64,000 bases of DNA from Cystobacterineae bacterium. Its GTDB lineage: Bacteria > Myxococcota > Myxococcia > Myxococcales > Myxococcaceae. Below are positions 8,897 through 19,200 of this stretch, piece after piece; position 1 is the stretch's first letter; each line of letters opens with the position of its first letter. Under the pieces are notes generated by a model. The model saw nothing but the letters and a program-made list of their open reading frames with translations. It had not been told where the DNA came from and did no database searches. A program made the position numbers and the translations under genes. The stretch covers positions 124,001 to 188,000 of the forward strand of contig WRKR01000001.1 in assembly GCA_009782175.1 (NCBI GenBank), written 5' to 3'.

Positions 8897-10318
8897 ATGA
8901 AACGTTCCCTTATTCTTCGAGTCTTTCTCATTGGCAGCCTCACTTTATTGCTTTTTGTACCGCTGTTTTTCATCCAAGGCCTTATTGAAAGCCGTGTCAG
9001 CTATAGGCACGAGGCCATCCAATCTGTCGTGCAAAGCTTTGCTGACACACAATTTGTCGCCGGCCCCGCCATCGTCATCCCCTATGCCGTCTCTTGGCAA
9101 GAGCAAGAAGAGCTTCGCCATGGTGGCTATAAAACCGTCGAGCGCAATGACAAACGCTTTCTTCTCTTTTTTCCGACGATGCTCGATATTCAAAGCGAGC
9201 TTCCCACACGCACGCGGAACCGCGGAATTTTTAATGTAGAAACCTATAACTTCAACGGCTTGCTCAGCGGCCATTTTGACTTTGTCATGCCATCCATTTC
9301 CCTGAAAAAAGGAGAAAGTTTGGTGGCCACATTTCCGCCTGAGTTGGTGCTGAAAGTGCGCGACATGCGGGGGTTGGTTGGAAGGCCGGCTTTAACCCTC
9401 AATGAGAAAACGCTTGCGTGGGAAAAAAATACTGAAGCCTCCAGAGCATTCTCTCCTGCACTTTTTAGTACACTTCCCGCATTGGAGCCTGGCCAAGCTC
9501 TGAAAGCAGAATTCAAAATCAACTTGTCACTCAATGGAACCAATTCCATCAGCGTTGCCCCCATTGCGGATGACAACAATGTTTATATGAGCTCGTCATG
9601 GCCGCACCCTGACTTTCGCGGGGGGTTCTTGCCCACAAAACGCAACGTCACCCACAATGGGTTTAATGCCACTTGGAGAGTGTCTTCACTCTCCAGCAAT
9701 GCACAGTCCAATTTCAACTCAAACAACAACTGGGAGTGGGAAGAGCAAGGCTTGGTGGTGAGGTTAATCAACCCTGTGGATCCTTATACACTGGCAACAC
9801 GTGCCACAAAATATGGTTTTTTGTTCGTCGCCTTAAGCTTTGCGGCCTTCTTCTTCCTTGAAGGCATCAAACAGTTGCGCGTGCACCCCATGCAATATTT
9901 GTTGGTGGGCACATCCATGGCGCTGTTCTTCTTGTTGCTCCTGAGCCTGTCAGAGCACATGCCCTTCGGCATTTCTTATGCCATCGCCGCAGGAGCTTCT
10001 TTGGGGCTTTTGGCCTTCTACCTTTGTTTTGTCCTCAAAAGCATACGCCTGGGTGTGGGGTTTGCCGCTTTGCTCAGCATCCTTTTCTCATGCCTCTATG
10101 GGTTGCTTCTCAGTGAAGACTATGCCCTCTTGCTGGGCTCTTCTCTCTTGTTTATATGCCTTGCTGTGGCCATGGTACTCTCACGCAAGCTTGACTGGTA
10201 TGCATTGAGCAAACCCTTCTTCTCCGCTGAGCCTCTGAAAACACCACCTTGGCCCCCTGTTGTCTTCCCTGCGCCTTCGGGAATAGCAGAGCCCCCTGAA
10301 ACTTCAGACAAACTTTAG
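8897..10318 (+). CDS. creD: Inner-membrane protein CreD
   Basis: A 473-aa inner-membrane protein with the CreD family layout: an N-terminal helix (about 6-27), a large periplasmic domain to about residue 310 containing VAGPAIVIPYAVSW and a segment ending RNRGIFNVETYNFNG, then a cluster of about five transmembrane helices (residues 315-440). A Pro-rich cytoplasmic tail follows. In enterobacteria and Aeromonas/Stenotrophomonas, creD is a CreBC target linked to envelope integrity and beta-lactam response. The stem-loop element 2 starts 34 bases after the stop. Confidence 0.92.
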   Translation: MKRSLILRVFLIGSLTLLLFVPLFFIQGLIESRVSYRHEAIQSVVQSFADTQFVAGPAIVIPYAVSWQEQEELRHGGYKTVERNDKRFLLFFPTMLDIQSELPTRTRNRGIFNVETYNFNGLLSGHFDFVMPSISLKKGESLVATFPPELVLKVRDMRGLVGRPALTLNEKTLAWEKNTEASRAFSPALFSTLPALEPGQALKAEFKINLSLNGTNSISVAPIADDNNVYMSSSWPHPDFRGGFLPTKRNVTHNGFNATWRVSSLSSNAQSNFNSNNNWEWEEQGLVVRLINPVDPYTLATRATKYGFLFVALSFAAFFFLEGIKQLRVHPMQYLLVGTSMALFFLLLLSLSEHMPFGISYAIAAGASLGLLAFYLCFVLKSIRLGVGFAALLSILFSCLYGLLLSEDYALLLGSSLLFICLAVAMVLSRKLDWYALSKPFFSAEPLKTPPWPPVVFPAPSGIAEPPETSDKL

Positions 10319-10352
10319 TTTATTGGATATTTTAAGGGCTCAACGCAGGCTT

Positions 10353-10416
10353 TTCTCCAGATCGGCTCCCTGTTGGTTTCAGCGTGGAGAGACACAGATG
10401 AAACCGGTCTGGAGAA
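10353..10416 (+). terminator. Stem-loop element 2 downstream of creD
   Basis: The arms TTCTCCAGATCGG (10353-10365) and CCGGTCTGGAGAA (10404-10416) pair over 13 bp with one G-U. An alternative inner stem GGTTTCA/TGAAACC (10375-10381 with 10399-10405) overlaps the right arm. There is no T-run after the stem, so a Rho-independent terminator is doubtful; a structured repeat is equally likely. Its right arm, read in reverse, shares 17 bp exactly with the start of element 1 (6479-6495). Confidence 0.4.
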
Positions 10417-10502
10417 CAGAAATTTCAAAGGTTGTTTTTGGGCGTCCTCTTTTGTTTTTCAGGGGGCTCAAAAGAGGCCTTGTTGGGGTTTCTTGTTGGG
10501 GT

Positions 10503-11186
10503 TTAGACGGAGTTCTGCTTTGCATCCGCGTTGTTTGCAATCCGCTGCAAAGTGGCTTCTTCTTTGGCAAGGGTTTTGAGAGCAAGCTCTTCCTTGCAGA
10601 GGGCTTTGACGGCTTTTTTGGTCAAAGTTTTATAGCCATCCGCCAGCAGGCGGACTGCTCCTGTCACAGGGTCCATCACCACACCGTGGATGGGTACGTC
10701 TTTGGGCATAAGGGGGTGGGTGCGGATGAGTTCCACGGTGTTGCGTACGCTGTCATCCACATTGTCAAAACCACGCAGCCAACTGTCCAGATCTATGCCT
10801 GCCATGCGCAAGGTATTGAGCACTCGCGTGGGAATGCCGCGGTTGTGTGCTTCTTGGAGAATGTGCATTGAGTCTATGGTCCCCATGCCACAGTCACTAT
10901 GGGCAATGACGCATATTTCGCGGACGCGCAAAGCATATACGGCCACCACCAAGCTTCGCATCACTGAACCCCACGGGTGCGAAACCAACGCCCCCGCATT
11001 CTTAATCATCTTCACATCGCCATTTTTCAACCCCAAAGCATGCGGCAATAACTCCAAAAGCCGCGCATCCATGCATGCCAAAATCGCCAGCTTTTTTTCG
11101 GGAAATTTGCCTGTGCGAAACCGCTCATAAGTTCCGCTCTCAACAAAGGCCTTGTTGTGCTCGAGCATTTCACTCAAAAGAGACAT
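10503..11186 (-). CDS. Beta-class carbonic anhydrase
   Basis: Interconverts CO2 and bicarbonate in the cytoplasm. The 227-aa protein carries the beta-class zinc site: Cys38 and Asp40-Arg42 in ACMDARL, then His96 and Cys99 in AHSDCGMG, plus KNAGA near residue 62. The ATG at 11186 is chosen because AGGTG lies 7 bases upstream; a GTG at 11195 is an alternative. It has a longer Lys/Ala-rich C-terminal tail than minimal beta-CAs. Confidence 0.92.
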   Translation of the reverse strand: MSLLSEMLEHNKAFVESGTYERFRTGKFPEKKLAILACMDARLLELLPHALGLKNGDVKMIKNAGALVSHPWGSVMRSLVVAVYALRVREICVIAHSDCGMGTIDSMHILQEAHNRGIPTRVLNTLRMAGIDLDSWLRGFDNVDDSVRNTVELIRTHPLMPKDVPIHGVVMDPVTGAVRLLADGYKTLTKKAVKALCKEELALKTLAKEEATLQRIANNADAKQNSV

Positions 11187-11368
11187 AGGTTGCACCTGTT
11201 TCGTTTAAGTTTCTTGGAGAACAAAAACCACGGGCAACTCAGCGTAGCAACAAATGCCCTCCGCGTTATATACTTTTTATTATTTCTTTCCTTGTTGCCC
11301 CCATGCCGCTTTTAAGCTCCCTTTTGAGGGCTCTTTTAAAGGCACATGAGCGTTGTGTCGGGGGCGCC

Positions 11369-12286
11369 TCAGGGTTGTGTCTGCGGAGGCAGCCAACAAC
11401 AGGCCTTGCCAGCCGCATTGGGCAAAAACCACTTGCCGCCTGCGGTTTTCTTTCGCTCGTGCAGCTCACAACCCAAAGAGTTTCCCAAAATCCTCATCCG
11501 TACAACGGGGGCGCACGGCAATTTTTGCTCACCTTCAAGCAGCCATGGACGAGAAAGCTCCGCAGCACCACCCGGTTTTTCAAAATATTCTATTTCAGGT
11601 GAGGCACTGCAAATATAGGCCAAGAGTGTCAACAAAGGCAGCACCTCCTCTGAAAAATCCATCTTTAAAAAAGCTTCCCAATTCCACTGCACCCCCGCCT
11701 TCGCATAGAGGTGAAGCCTCTCTGCAAGTGCCCTTTGCGCGGCTTCTTTCACCGTCCAGTTTCCCAAAAAGAGTGCCAATGGCAACATGCCTTGCTCACT
11801 GTCCAACAACAGCCGCAGCTCTCGCCGCTCCTCGGAGAGCTCCCAATTCAGGTGCGCCCAAAAACCATGGAGCTTAAAGCCTTGCCAATACATCCCCCGT
11901 GTCTCCACATAAAGGCTCCACTCAGGCAACCTCAAAAACAACTCCGAAGGCATGCTCTCCAAATGGGGAGTCGCCAACAGCGCATGTTGCAAGGCAGCGC
12001 CAAAACGCCAAAGCCCCTTCGTATAATTCCACGTGCCCAATGCGGCCAACCAATAGACGTCTTTAAGCTTCTCTGGGGGAAGCTTGCGACAGCCTGAGGC
12101 GTTGCATACGGCGGCATACCACCCGGGCATGGGCAGCAAGCACCAGTTGGGCCACAGGGGCAGATCTTTCCCGCGTCTGGCCAGCATGCGTTCTACGGCT
12201 AAGGAGAATTGGGGATAAAGGCGTCCAACCTCCTCCAAATAAAGCTCTGCCCTCGTCTTCTCCAGAATGGTTTGAGCACCCAGCAT
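11369..12286 (-). CDS. AcrVA2-family (anti-CRISPR-like) protein
   Basis: A 305-aa protein whose segments line up with what I know of the Moraxella bovoculi AcrVA2 sequence. PSELFLRLPEWSLYVE near residue 114 matches the family motif 'FLNLPDWCVYVD'. HGFWAHL, LLTLLAYICSASPEIEY, AELSRP and ILGNSLGCELHERK fall in the same order and spacing as in AcrVA2. The family's basic RRGHWH-containing tail is missing: the protein stops soon after ELHERKKT. AcrVA2 lowers Cas12a by acting on its mRNA; relatives are common in bacteria without clear targets. The start is uncertain: the ATG at 12286 has GGGAG 8 bases upstream; an ATG at 12322 is also possible. The assignment is by memory, not by search. Confidence 0.62.
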   Translation of the reverse strand: MLGAQTILEKTRAELYLEEVGRLYPQFSLAVERMLARRGKDLPLWPNWCLLPMPGWYAAVCNASGCRKLPPEKLKDVYWLAALGTWNYTKGLWRFGAALQHALLATPHLESMPSELFLRLPEWSLYVETRGMYWQGFKLHGFWAHLNWELSEERRELRLLLDSEQGMLPLALFLGNWTVKEAAQRALAERLHLYAKAGVQWNWEAFLKMDFSEEVLPLLTLLAYICSASPEIEYFEKPGGAAELSRPWLLEGEQKLPCAPVVRMRILGNSLGCELHERKKTAGGKWFLPNAAGKACCWLPPQTQP

Positions 12287-12477
12287 GGTATAAGCTCCCA
12301 TTGTTGTCTTCAAAGCCTTCATCCTCAATAACTATGCTTGGCTTTTGCTTGTGCACGGGAGTTTTCCTGAAAAACCTTCTCGCCTCAAAACAACCCCCCA
12401 CTACACTCACCCCGTGGGTGGGGCAGCAGCGGGGCATGCGGAGGCTTGAGCGGCTTTAGAGGTTCCTTGAGGGTGCC

Positions 12478-13035
12478 TTAGGGGTTCCATTTAATGTTGC
12501 AGCCAACGCTGGGTTTTTGCTCTGTGGGGACAGGCTTTCCGGCAAGGAGCAAATCCAACACCTGCCTTAAGTCTTCGCCTGAGGGAGGAATGTCATTTTC
12601 CGGGCGGGCACCGTCAAGCCTGCCGCGATAAATGCAATGGAGCTTAAAATTAAAAACAGAAAAATCCGGCGTACATGCTGCGACATAGGCCTTGGCCACT
12701 TTTTGGGTGGTGTCAACAAGGTAGGGGAAGGGAAAATTTTTCTCCAAAGCCAATGCTTTCATTTTGTCAGGAGCATCCTCAGGGTAGGCCTTAAAATTGT
12801 TGCTGTTAATGACGACAAAGCCCACCCCTTTGGGGAGGTAGTCTCTGGCCAGGGACAAGAGCGCATCCCACACATGTTTGACAAAAGGGCAATGGTTGCA
12901 GGCAAACACCACCACTGTGGCTTTTGGGCCTCGCAATTCTGCCAGCGAGAGGTGCTTTTCACTGACAACATCCCACAAAGAAAAATCGGGGGCCTCATAG
13001 CCCAGGGGAATGGAAATGGTGGATGTTCTGGCCAT
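12478..13035 (-). CDS. Thioredoxin-fold redoxin (AhpC/TSA-like)
   Basis: A 185-aa cytoplasmic protein with APDFSLWDVV, then VVVFACNHCPFVKHVWD (CxxC near residue 48), FVVINSNN and PFPYLVDTTQKVAKAYVAACTPDFSVF. This is the common 'CNHCPFV' thioredoxin-family protein found widely in bacteria. It has a likely thiol-disulfide or peroxidase role, with the substrate unknown. The ATG at 13035 is chosen because GGAGAGG lies just upstream. It is divergent from the lectin gene. Confidence 0.85.
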   Translation of the reverse strand: MARTSTISIPLGYEAPDFSLWDVVSEKHLSLAELRGPKATVVVFACNHCPFVKHVWDALLSLARDYLPKGVGFVVINSNNFKAYPEDAPDKMKALALEKNFPFPYLVDTTQKVAKAYVAACTPDFSVFNFKLHCIYRGRLDGARPENDIPPSGEDLRQVLDLLLAGKPVPTEQKPSVGCNIKWNP

Positions 13036-13308
13036 GGCCCTCTCCAGGTTCAACGGGGGGTTAGAGCTGTTTTTTCCCCGTTTTGAGGCTCTAACATGAA
13101 AGGGGAAATTTTTCATGATACAGTTTCTTGCTTCGCATGCATTTGGGGATTATGCAGCTTCCAGCGCAGGTGCTTATGCAGCCCATGCCTGCCCGTATCG
13201 GCATATTGCCTTTACGCCACATTAACACAGCATCAGCGGGGGCGCCTAAGGGAGGTGGCTGCAATGTTAACCCTGGTTTCCCCGCCTGCCTCGTTTTGGA
13301 GCATTAAA

Positions 13309-13791
13309 ATGCAAAGCCAAAGTTTGCTTTATGGTGAAACAACTGGAGACGCATTTAGCGAAGGTGGAGCAGGAAAAGCTCTATTGCGCATTCACATCGC
13401 TTTTGGGGCACATGTGGACTCCATTCAATTTGAGTGGCTCGAAAATGGAAAAATCCTCCGCTCCCTGAGGCGTGGTGGAGAAGGTGGAGATTGTCGCCAC
13501 AGTTTCGCCTTGGCACCGGGTGAAAAAATTATTCGCGTCGAAGGAAAAAGCGGCCATTGCGTGGATCAGCTCACCTTCACCACCAGCAAAGGCAACCAAT
13601 ATGGCCCCTTTGGTGGCCAGGGCGGAAACAGCTTTGTGTTGGATGTGCCTGGAGGGATCAACGGCTTTTTTGGCCATGCCAGCCATTTGTTGGATGCCAT
13701 TGGGTTTTATTATGAAGAATGCATTGCTGAGGAGCCCAAAGCTGCTGCTGTAGCTGCGGCACGCTCGCGCAGCAAAGCATCTGCCTCCTAA
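13309..13791 (+). CDS. Jacalin-like lectin domain protein
   Basis: A 160-aa protein from the ATG at 13309 (GGAG upstream). Most of it is one jacalin-type beta-prism: opening YGETTGDAFSEGG, the strand pair VDSIQFEWLENGK, EKIIRVEGKSGHCVDQLTFTTSKGNQYGPFGG, and the terminal GGxNGFFGHASHLLDAIGFYY. Jacalin domains bind mannose- or galactose-type sugars. It ends in an Ala/Ser/Arg tail. No signal peptide is seen, so it may be cytoplasmic or exported by an unknown path. It converges on pbpC. Confidence 0.82.
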   Translation: MQSQSLLYGETTGDAFSEGGAGKALLRIHIAFGAHVDSIQFEWLENGKILRSLRRGGEGGDCRHSFALAPGEKIIRVEGKSGHCVDQLTFTTSKGNQYGPFGGQGGNSFVLDVPGGINGFFGHASHLLDAIGFYYEECIAEEPKAAAVAAARSRSKASAS

Positions 13792-13809
13792 ACCCCAAAC
13801 CACAACCCA

Positions 13810-16212
13810 TCAGTCGGCAACCTCAATCTCAATTTCAGCGCTGCTGGTGTTTTCTGTTTCGAAAACCGCACGAATGCGGTGCCTTCCCATGGACATGGGC
13901 CAGCGCCATTCGTGCGGATAGGCTGTTTTATATACGGGCAGATCATTCACAAGCCAGATGAGGTTTTCGTCTGGAGGAAACACAGTGGCTGAAAACTTAA
14001 GGCTCGCAAACTCTCCTGGGGTGTTTGGATCAAACACATAGCGAGAGCCTGGCTTGGGCTCGCGAATGGCAATGCGGCGGTGGATTTTTCCCTGGGGGCA
14101 AAGCGGGGACTCATCCAAAGGTGCAATGAGGAGTTGGTTTTCTCTGGCCCATTCCGCATAGGCCTCGGGCAATGCCAACATGGGCATTGTTTCCACAAAC
14201 TGTTTTGGACAATCCGGTCCTGCCAAAAATCCATTGCGCAGATCAACAGCCACCTGACGGTGAAAAGGGCATTCGTCCACAGGCTCTGTCCCCACAATAA
14301 AAAATTCTGTTTTGGTGTGCGGACAACGTTGTGTGGGCCGAAACCCAGAGAAGGCACAAATTTCCTTTCGCACCGCTTGCAAAGGCGGAAGGTTGGCATT
14401 GCTTTTGTCGGCATTGTTTTTTAGGCCAGGCTCTTGCCGTGAGAGTTTGTGCATGAGTTTGTTTGCAATGGGCGCGGAGGCCTCCCCCCCGGAGAGGCGG
14501 TTCATTCGGCGTAAGTCATGGTTTCCTATCCAAACAACAACAATATATTTGCCATCAAAAGCGACGGTCCACGCATCCCTAAAGCCCTGGCTTGTCCCCG
14601 TTTTAATGGCGACTCCCTCTCCTATATCCCAAGGCCCCCCGGCGAAAAATACAGGACGTCGAGCATCTGCATCGGCCAACATATGTGCCGTCAACATGGC
14701 AGCCTCTTCTCCAAACAAACGCATTGGAGGGCGGTGTGCTGCTTCTTTAAAAAACGTGAGGTGCTGCATCTGCCCACGGTTGGCAAGTGCCGTATAAAGC
14801 TTGGCCAACTCCAACGGAGAAATGGCCAGGCTCCCTGTAACCAATGAAAGGCCATAGGAGTTTGGATGAAATTTTAAGTTTTTAACACCGGCTTGCTCAA
14901 ACAAGCTCACCATGTGCTCTACACCAACGCCTTGCAGCAACTGAATAAGCGGCAAATTGCGAGAGTTTGCCAAGGCATTGCGCAACAACATGGGCCCCAT
15001 ATAGCGGTATCCCATGTTCTCTGGGAGAAACACAGAGCCATCTGACTGAGCAAAAACAGCCGGAATGTCCGAAAGCTCCGAGGCCGCCGTATAGAGGCGC
15101 GTCTCCAAAGCCGCTGCAACAATGAAAGGTTTGAGTGTGGAGCCCGGAGAGCGTTGGATTGCAGCATAGTCAATGGCTCCATGGTGCTCTGTGTCAAAAT
15201 AGTTGTCGGAGCCTACATAGGCCAACACCTCTCCATTTGTCGAGTCTATAACAACAACGGCACCATTGCCCGCATCTCTCCAACGCAGCTGACGAAGCTG
15301 TTTTGAAAGCAATTGCTGCGCATCCATCTGAATGTTCAAATCCAAAGTGCTGCGGAAAATGCCCGCAAATGGAGTTGTCAAATCCGCGCGCGAAGACAAA
15401 GTCAACAAAGCATGTAGTGTCTCATTGTTGCGTTGAGGCCTAGGCGCCAACGCAAGCTCTGAATGCAAAGCCACATGCAGATCTTCCTCTGAAATAAGCC
15501 CAGCTCCATGGAGGCCTTTCAAAATGCGGTTGGCTCTTTCAAAAGCCAAAATTCGACCTGATTCTGTCCACGGAGACATGCGCCCTGGACGTTGAGGCAA
15601 AGCTGCCAAATATGCCGCCTGCAACCAGGACAAATCCTCCAACGGTTTGTTGAAATAGAGGAATGAAGCGCGGGCTGCACCACGGCATTGGTTGCCATAG
15701 GGAGCCACGCGAAAATATTGTCGAAGCAAAAGCTCATGCCCATGGCGACGTACAAGGCGCATGGCAGCAAGGGACTCACGCAGTTTGGCAAACCATGTGC
15801 GCGCTCGAGGTTTCTGCATGCGCGCCACTTGCATCGGCAAAGTGGAGGCACCTGAAATGACTCGTCGGTTTCTCAAGTTTTGCCAAAATGCACGTGCAAC
15901 GGAGGGCCAATAAATTCCACTGTGTTTATAGAAGTGGCGATCTTCCGCATAGAGTGTGGCAACCACCAGCTTGTGTGGAAGCTCATCCGGCATGGGCCAA
16001 AACCCCAACTCCTCTTCTGGGGTGGGAAACTCCCCCAGGAAATTTCCATGCCTGTCTTGGAACAACTTTGAGGGCACCGGGTTAAGCAACTCGTCCCCTG
16101 TAGAAAACCAAACCACCGCGCTCGCCAATATGCAAAACAAAGAGGCGCCCAAAAGCCATTTGGCATAAGGCCGAAGCCCAGCCCTCTTTGCGGCAGAAAC
16201 AACTGGGCTCAA
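13810..16212 (-). CDS. pbpC: Penicillin-binding protein 1C (PbpC), bifunctional class A
   Basis: An 800-aa inner-membrane enzyme with a transmembrane anchor at about residues 18-37. The GT51 transglycosylase domain has catalytic Glu90 in YAEDRHFYKHSGI and GASTLPMQVARM. The transpeptidase has SxxK at Ser358 (SPGSTLKP), SRN at 417 and KTGTS at 537, so both activities look intact. The C-terminal region (about 690-800) is the BiPBP_C domain specific to PBP1C. The start lies 2 bases after the stop of the alpha-2-macroglobulin gene. PbpC and alpha-2-macroglobulin are a known partnership for envelope repair and defence in Gram-negatives. Confidence 0.95.
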   Translation of the reverse strand: MSPVVSAAKRAGLRPYAKWLLGASLFCILASAVVWFSTGDELLNPVPSKLFQDRHGNFLGEFPTPEEELGFWPMPDELPHKLVVATLYAEDRHFYKHSGIYWPSVARAFWQNLRNRRVISGASTLPMQVARMQKPRARTWFAKLRESLAAMRLVRRHGHELLLRQYFRVAPYGNQCRGAARASFLYFNKPLEDLSWLQAAYLAALPQRPGRMSPWTESGRILAFERANRILKGLHGAGLISEEDLHVALHSELALAPRPQRNNETLHALLTLSSRADLTTPFAGIFRSTLDLNIQMDAQQLLSKQLRQLRWRDAGNGAVVVIDSTNGEVLAYVGSDNYFDTEHHGAIDYAAIQRSPGSTLKPFIVAAALETRLYTAASELSDIPAVFAQSDGSVFLPENMGYRYMGPMLLRNALANSRNLPLIQLLQGVGVEHMVSLFEQAGVKNLKFHPNSYGLSLVTGSLAISPLELAKLYTALANRGQMQHLTFFKEAAHRPPMRLFGEEAAMLTAHMLADADARRPVFFAGGPWDIGEGVAIKTGTSQGFRDAWTVAFDGKYIVVVWIGNHDLRRMNRLSGGEASAPIANKLMHKLSRQEPGLKNNADKSNANLPPLQAVRKEICAFSGFRPTQRCPHTKTEFFIVGTEPVDECPFHRQVAVDLRNGFLAGPDCPKQFVETMPMLALPEAYAEWARENQLLIAPLDESPLCPQGKIHRRIAIREPKPGSRYVFDPNTPGEFASLKFSATVFPPDENLIWLVNDLPVYKTAYPHEWRWPMSMGRHRIRAVFETENTSSAEIEIEVAD

Positions 16213-16214
16213 CG

Positions 16215-19200
16215 TTATTTCTCCTGCTCTCCCAAAACACGTATACGCATGCCCAGGCCCCGGCCCCTTATCTCATCCTGATAAAGCATTTCAGCATAAG
16301 GCGGTGGATGGATGAAATTTCCCTGGGAGGCTGCACGCAGGCGGAAGTGGAAATTGTGGGAGCCTTTGGGCAGCAAGGTGAAATAATAACGGACTTCAGA
16401 GTCTCTTCTCTCCACATAAGAGGCTGGGGTGCTGTCGGTTTGAGAGGTTATGGCTTCGCTCGAAGTGTTTTGCAACGCAGGGTTGAGCAACTCAAGGCCG
16501 GCAGCAAAGGGCACAACAAAAACCACATAATGCCTCTCTTCGCTGGTTGACAAGTTGGCATGCACCTCAACAACATCTCCCATTTTAAGCTCGCGTGTTG
16601 TTCCACGCAAATCCTCATAATGTGCAGGTGGGCTTTGTATGTGCGTCATGTTTCTTGAGACAACAAAACCACTTTGCTTGGAATCTATTTTGTCGCCCGT
16701 CTCAGCAGGAATAAATTTCATCTGCTGTCGCAAAAGAAGTGCTGCTCCCTCCAGCTGCGCATATTTCTTTTCTGTGGAGGTTGTGTCGGAAATAACGACT
16801 TTGTTTTTTCCATCCAATACCCACTTCCCTATGCCCTCAATTTCCAGCTGGCTGCTGGCTTGCAAGTTTTGAGGTTGGCTTAAAAATAAAGCCAGCGCAT
16901 TGAGTGCACGTCGGTTGGCATAAGTGTCACCAAACCCTCGCACCATGTTGGACTTTGAGAGCAAAGCCTCTCTCAACAACAGGTGTTTGGGGTTTTCTGA
17001 GTCCAGTGTCAACAAAGCCTCCCATACGACAGCCAAGCTTGCTGTGGCCGAGCCCAGATAGGCCCCCCAGGTTTGGCGATCGTTCTGGAGGCGATCAAAC
17101 ACCTCTTTCCCTTTGACCAGCTTAAATATGGCACTTTGCCAAAGTTCCTTTTTCAGCTCCTCAAGCTGGCTGGAATAAAGCTCCTTTCGCTTGTGCATTG
17201 CTATGGCCAAATCGGCAATGCTTGCAACATCCATGGATTTGCGTTGGTGGAATAACTCAACAAGGTAATTGTCATCCAAAGAATCCGCCACGGCCAATGC
17301 ACGCAGTGATGATGTTTGTTGGTTATAGCGATAAGCACTCCACAAGCCAGCATAGTTGCTTCGCAAAGAAGCTTTCAGGGCTTGCAAAGCTTTTTTATAA
17401 ACATCCCCATCCAAAGAGAAACCTGATTTTTGAGCTGCAACCATGAATTCAACAGCAGATGCAGTCAACCCGATGTCTCCTTCGCTTCCAGGCCACCAAG
17501 CAACCAAACCATTCTCTGCTTGCTGTTGTTGAATGGAAAGCAAAAGCGCTTCTGCAGAATCATCCACATTTTGGGCTGGAGATTTAAAGCCTAGCAATTG
17601 AGTTAAAGCTTTCAAGGACAACAACGGCAACATTCGAGCAATGCGTTGCTCCAAAGAAGCATGCTGATAGCTCAGCAAATAATTGAAACTTGCAGCGGCC
17701 TCCAAAATTCCGGGTTGGTTGGTTGCAACAAAATTTTGGGTTGCGCTCCCCTCACGTGGGGCTTCTGGGAAAGTGGCCAACTCTGTTTTTCCTGGGGCAA
17801 GCGAGAATGAGCTTGCGGCACTTTCCGGGGGGCGATCTGCCAAAATGGGCAAGTCGACAAGAAACACATCCCCCACTTTGTCCTTTGTGCGCATGACGCC
17901 TGAACGAATGGTCAGTTTTGAAACATTGGATGGCAAAGTGCTTGGAATTTCCAATGACAAAGCAACGGTTGCCGGTTTGTTTTTTTCCAATTCAAATTTT
18001 TTGTTGAGTTTAGCAGGAGAAGCCAAGCCACTCACAAGTATATCTGCCTCAACAGCTCCTCCGTCTTCAATGGTGCGGACCAAAGCCCCTGGCCAAAAGA
18101 CGTCACCTGAACGAATAAAACGTGGCAACTGCGGTTGAACCAGCAATGGCAAACGTTGTTTCAGGGTTGAACGTTTCCAGCCAAAACGGTTGGCACCCGA
18201 AACGGCAATGGCTCGAACACTGAAATTGGTGAGGTCGTCCGAAAGTTGAATGGGGACAACCAACTTTCCTGAAGCGGGCACCAGCAAAGTCTCCGCATAA
18301 TAGGGGACAACTTTGAATATTTTTCGAACCAAAGCTGCCCCAAACGAGCCTCCCCCAATGCCGGAAATCCCCATCTCATCCTCCCCTCCGCCACCAGGCT
18401 CTTCTTCAAGCTCTGCAACCATCCCCAATACCTTGTTGCGCGTGTCGCGGATGGAGCTTGTCGGCCTGTTTTGCAACACCATCGCCGGCAATGGATTGAG
18501 GGAGCCTTCCTTGGCCAAAGAAAGCACAGCCTCATCCACCAACCACAGTGTCACCTCCCCAGAGAGGGGGCGGTTTTTTTCATCTGTCAGTTTGATGACA
18601 AATTCTTGCTTTGTCCCGGGCCTTACAACTTCGGGGTGTTCAACCTGAACGTTGAGGGTGTTGGATTCAGGGCGAACAACCAACTCAAGGGAGCCTGCAA
18701 CCGTCATGGGTTTATAGCGAGAGTCATCTGTCTTCCCCTGTCCAATTCTGCCTCTCATCAACACCACGTGGACAGGAAGGTTGGGTGTATTTTTGGGGCT
18801 TAGCGGAATTTCAACGGTGGCTTTGGAGCCTGCAACCTCCTTCCAGAAATATTGGTTGCCTTCTGGGTGCTCAACCACCACCAGGGCTTTCCCTTCAACA
18901 AAAGGGCTTTGCACCAAAATGCGAGCTCTTTCATTTGGAGCATAGGAGGGCTTGTCTGTTTTCAGCTCAAAAACACCATCACGTGATTTTTGCCAGGCAA
19001 CGGGGCTCTCTCCTCCCGCATATAAGTCAGCCGTTAAAGTTTGTACGCGCCCCATTTTATCCCGCGCCACCAGCTCAACAACATAGACACCTGCTTTGTC
19101 TATAGCGAAGTCAACTCCAACAGGCTCTGCCTTCGTCACAATATTTTTCTCTGCAACAAGTGTATCGGTTTGTTGAGAATGGTAGCGAGGTTTTCCGGTG

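Noticed and set aside
11266-11469. Frame continuing the AcrVA2-like protein after a possible frameshift
   Set aside because: Neither neighbouring frame restores the family's RRGHWH tail, so truncation or divergence is preferred over a simple frameshift.
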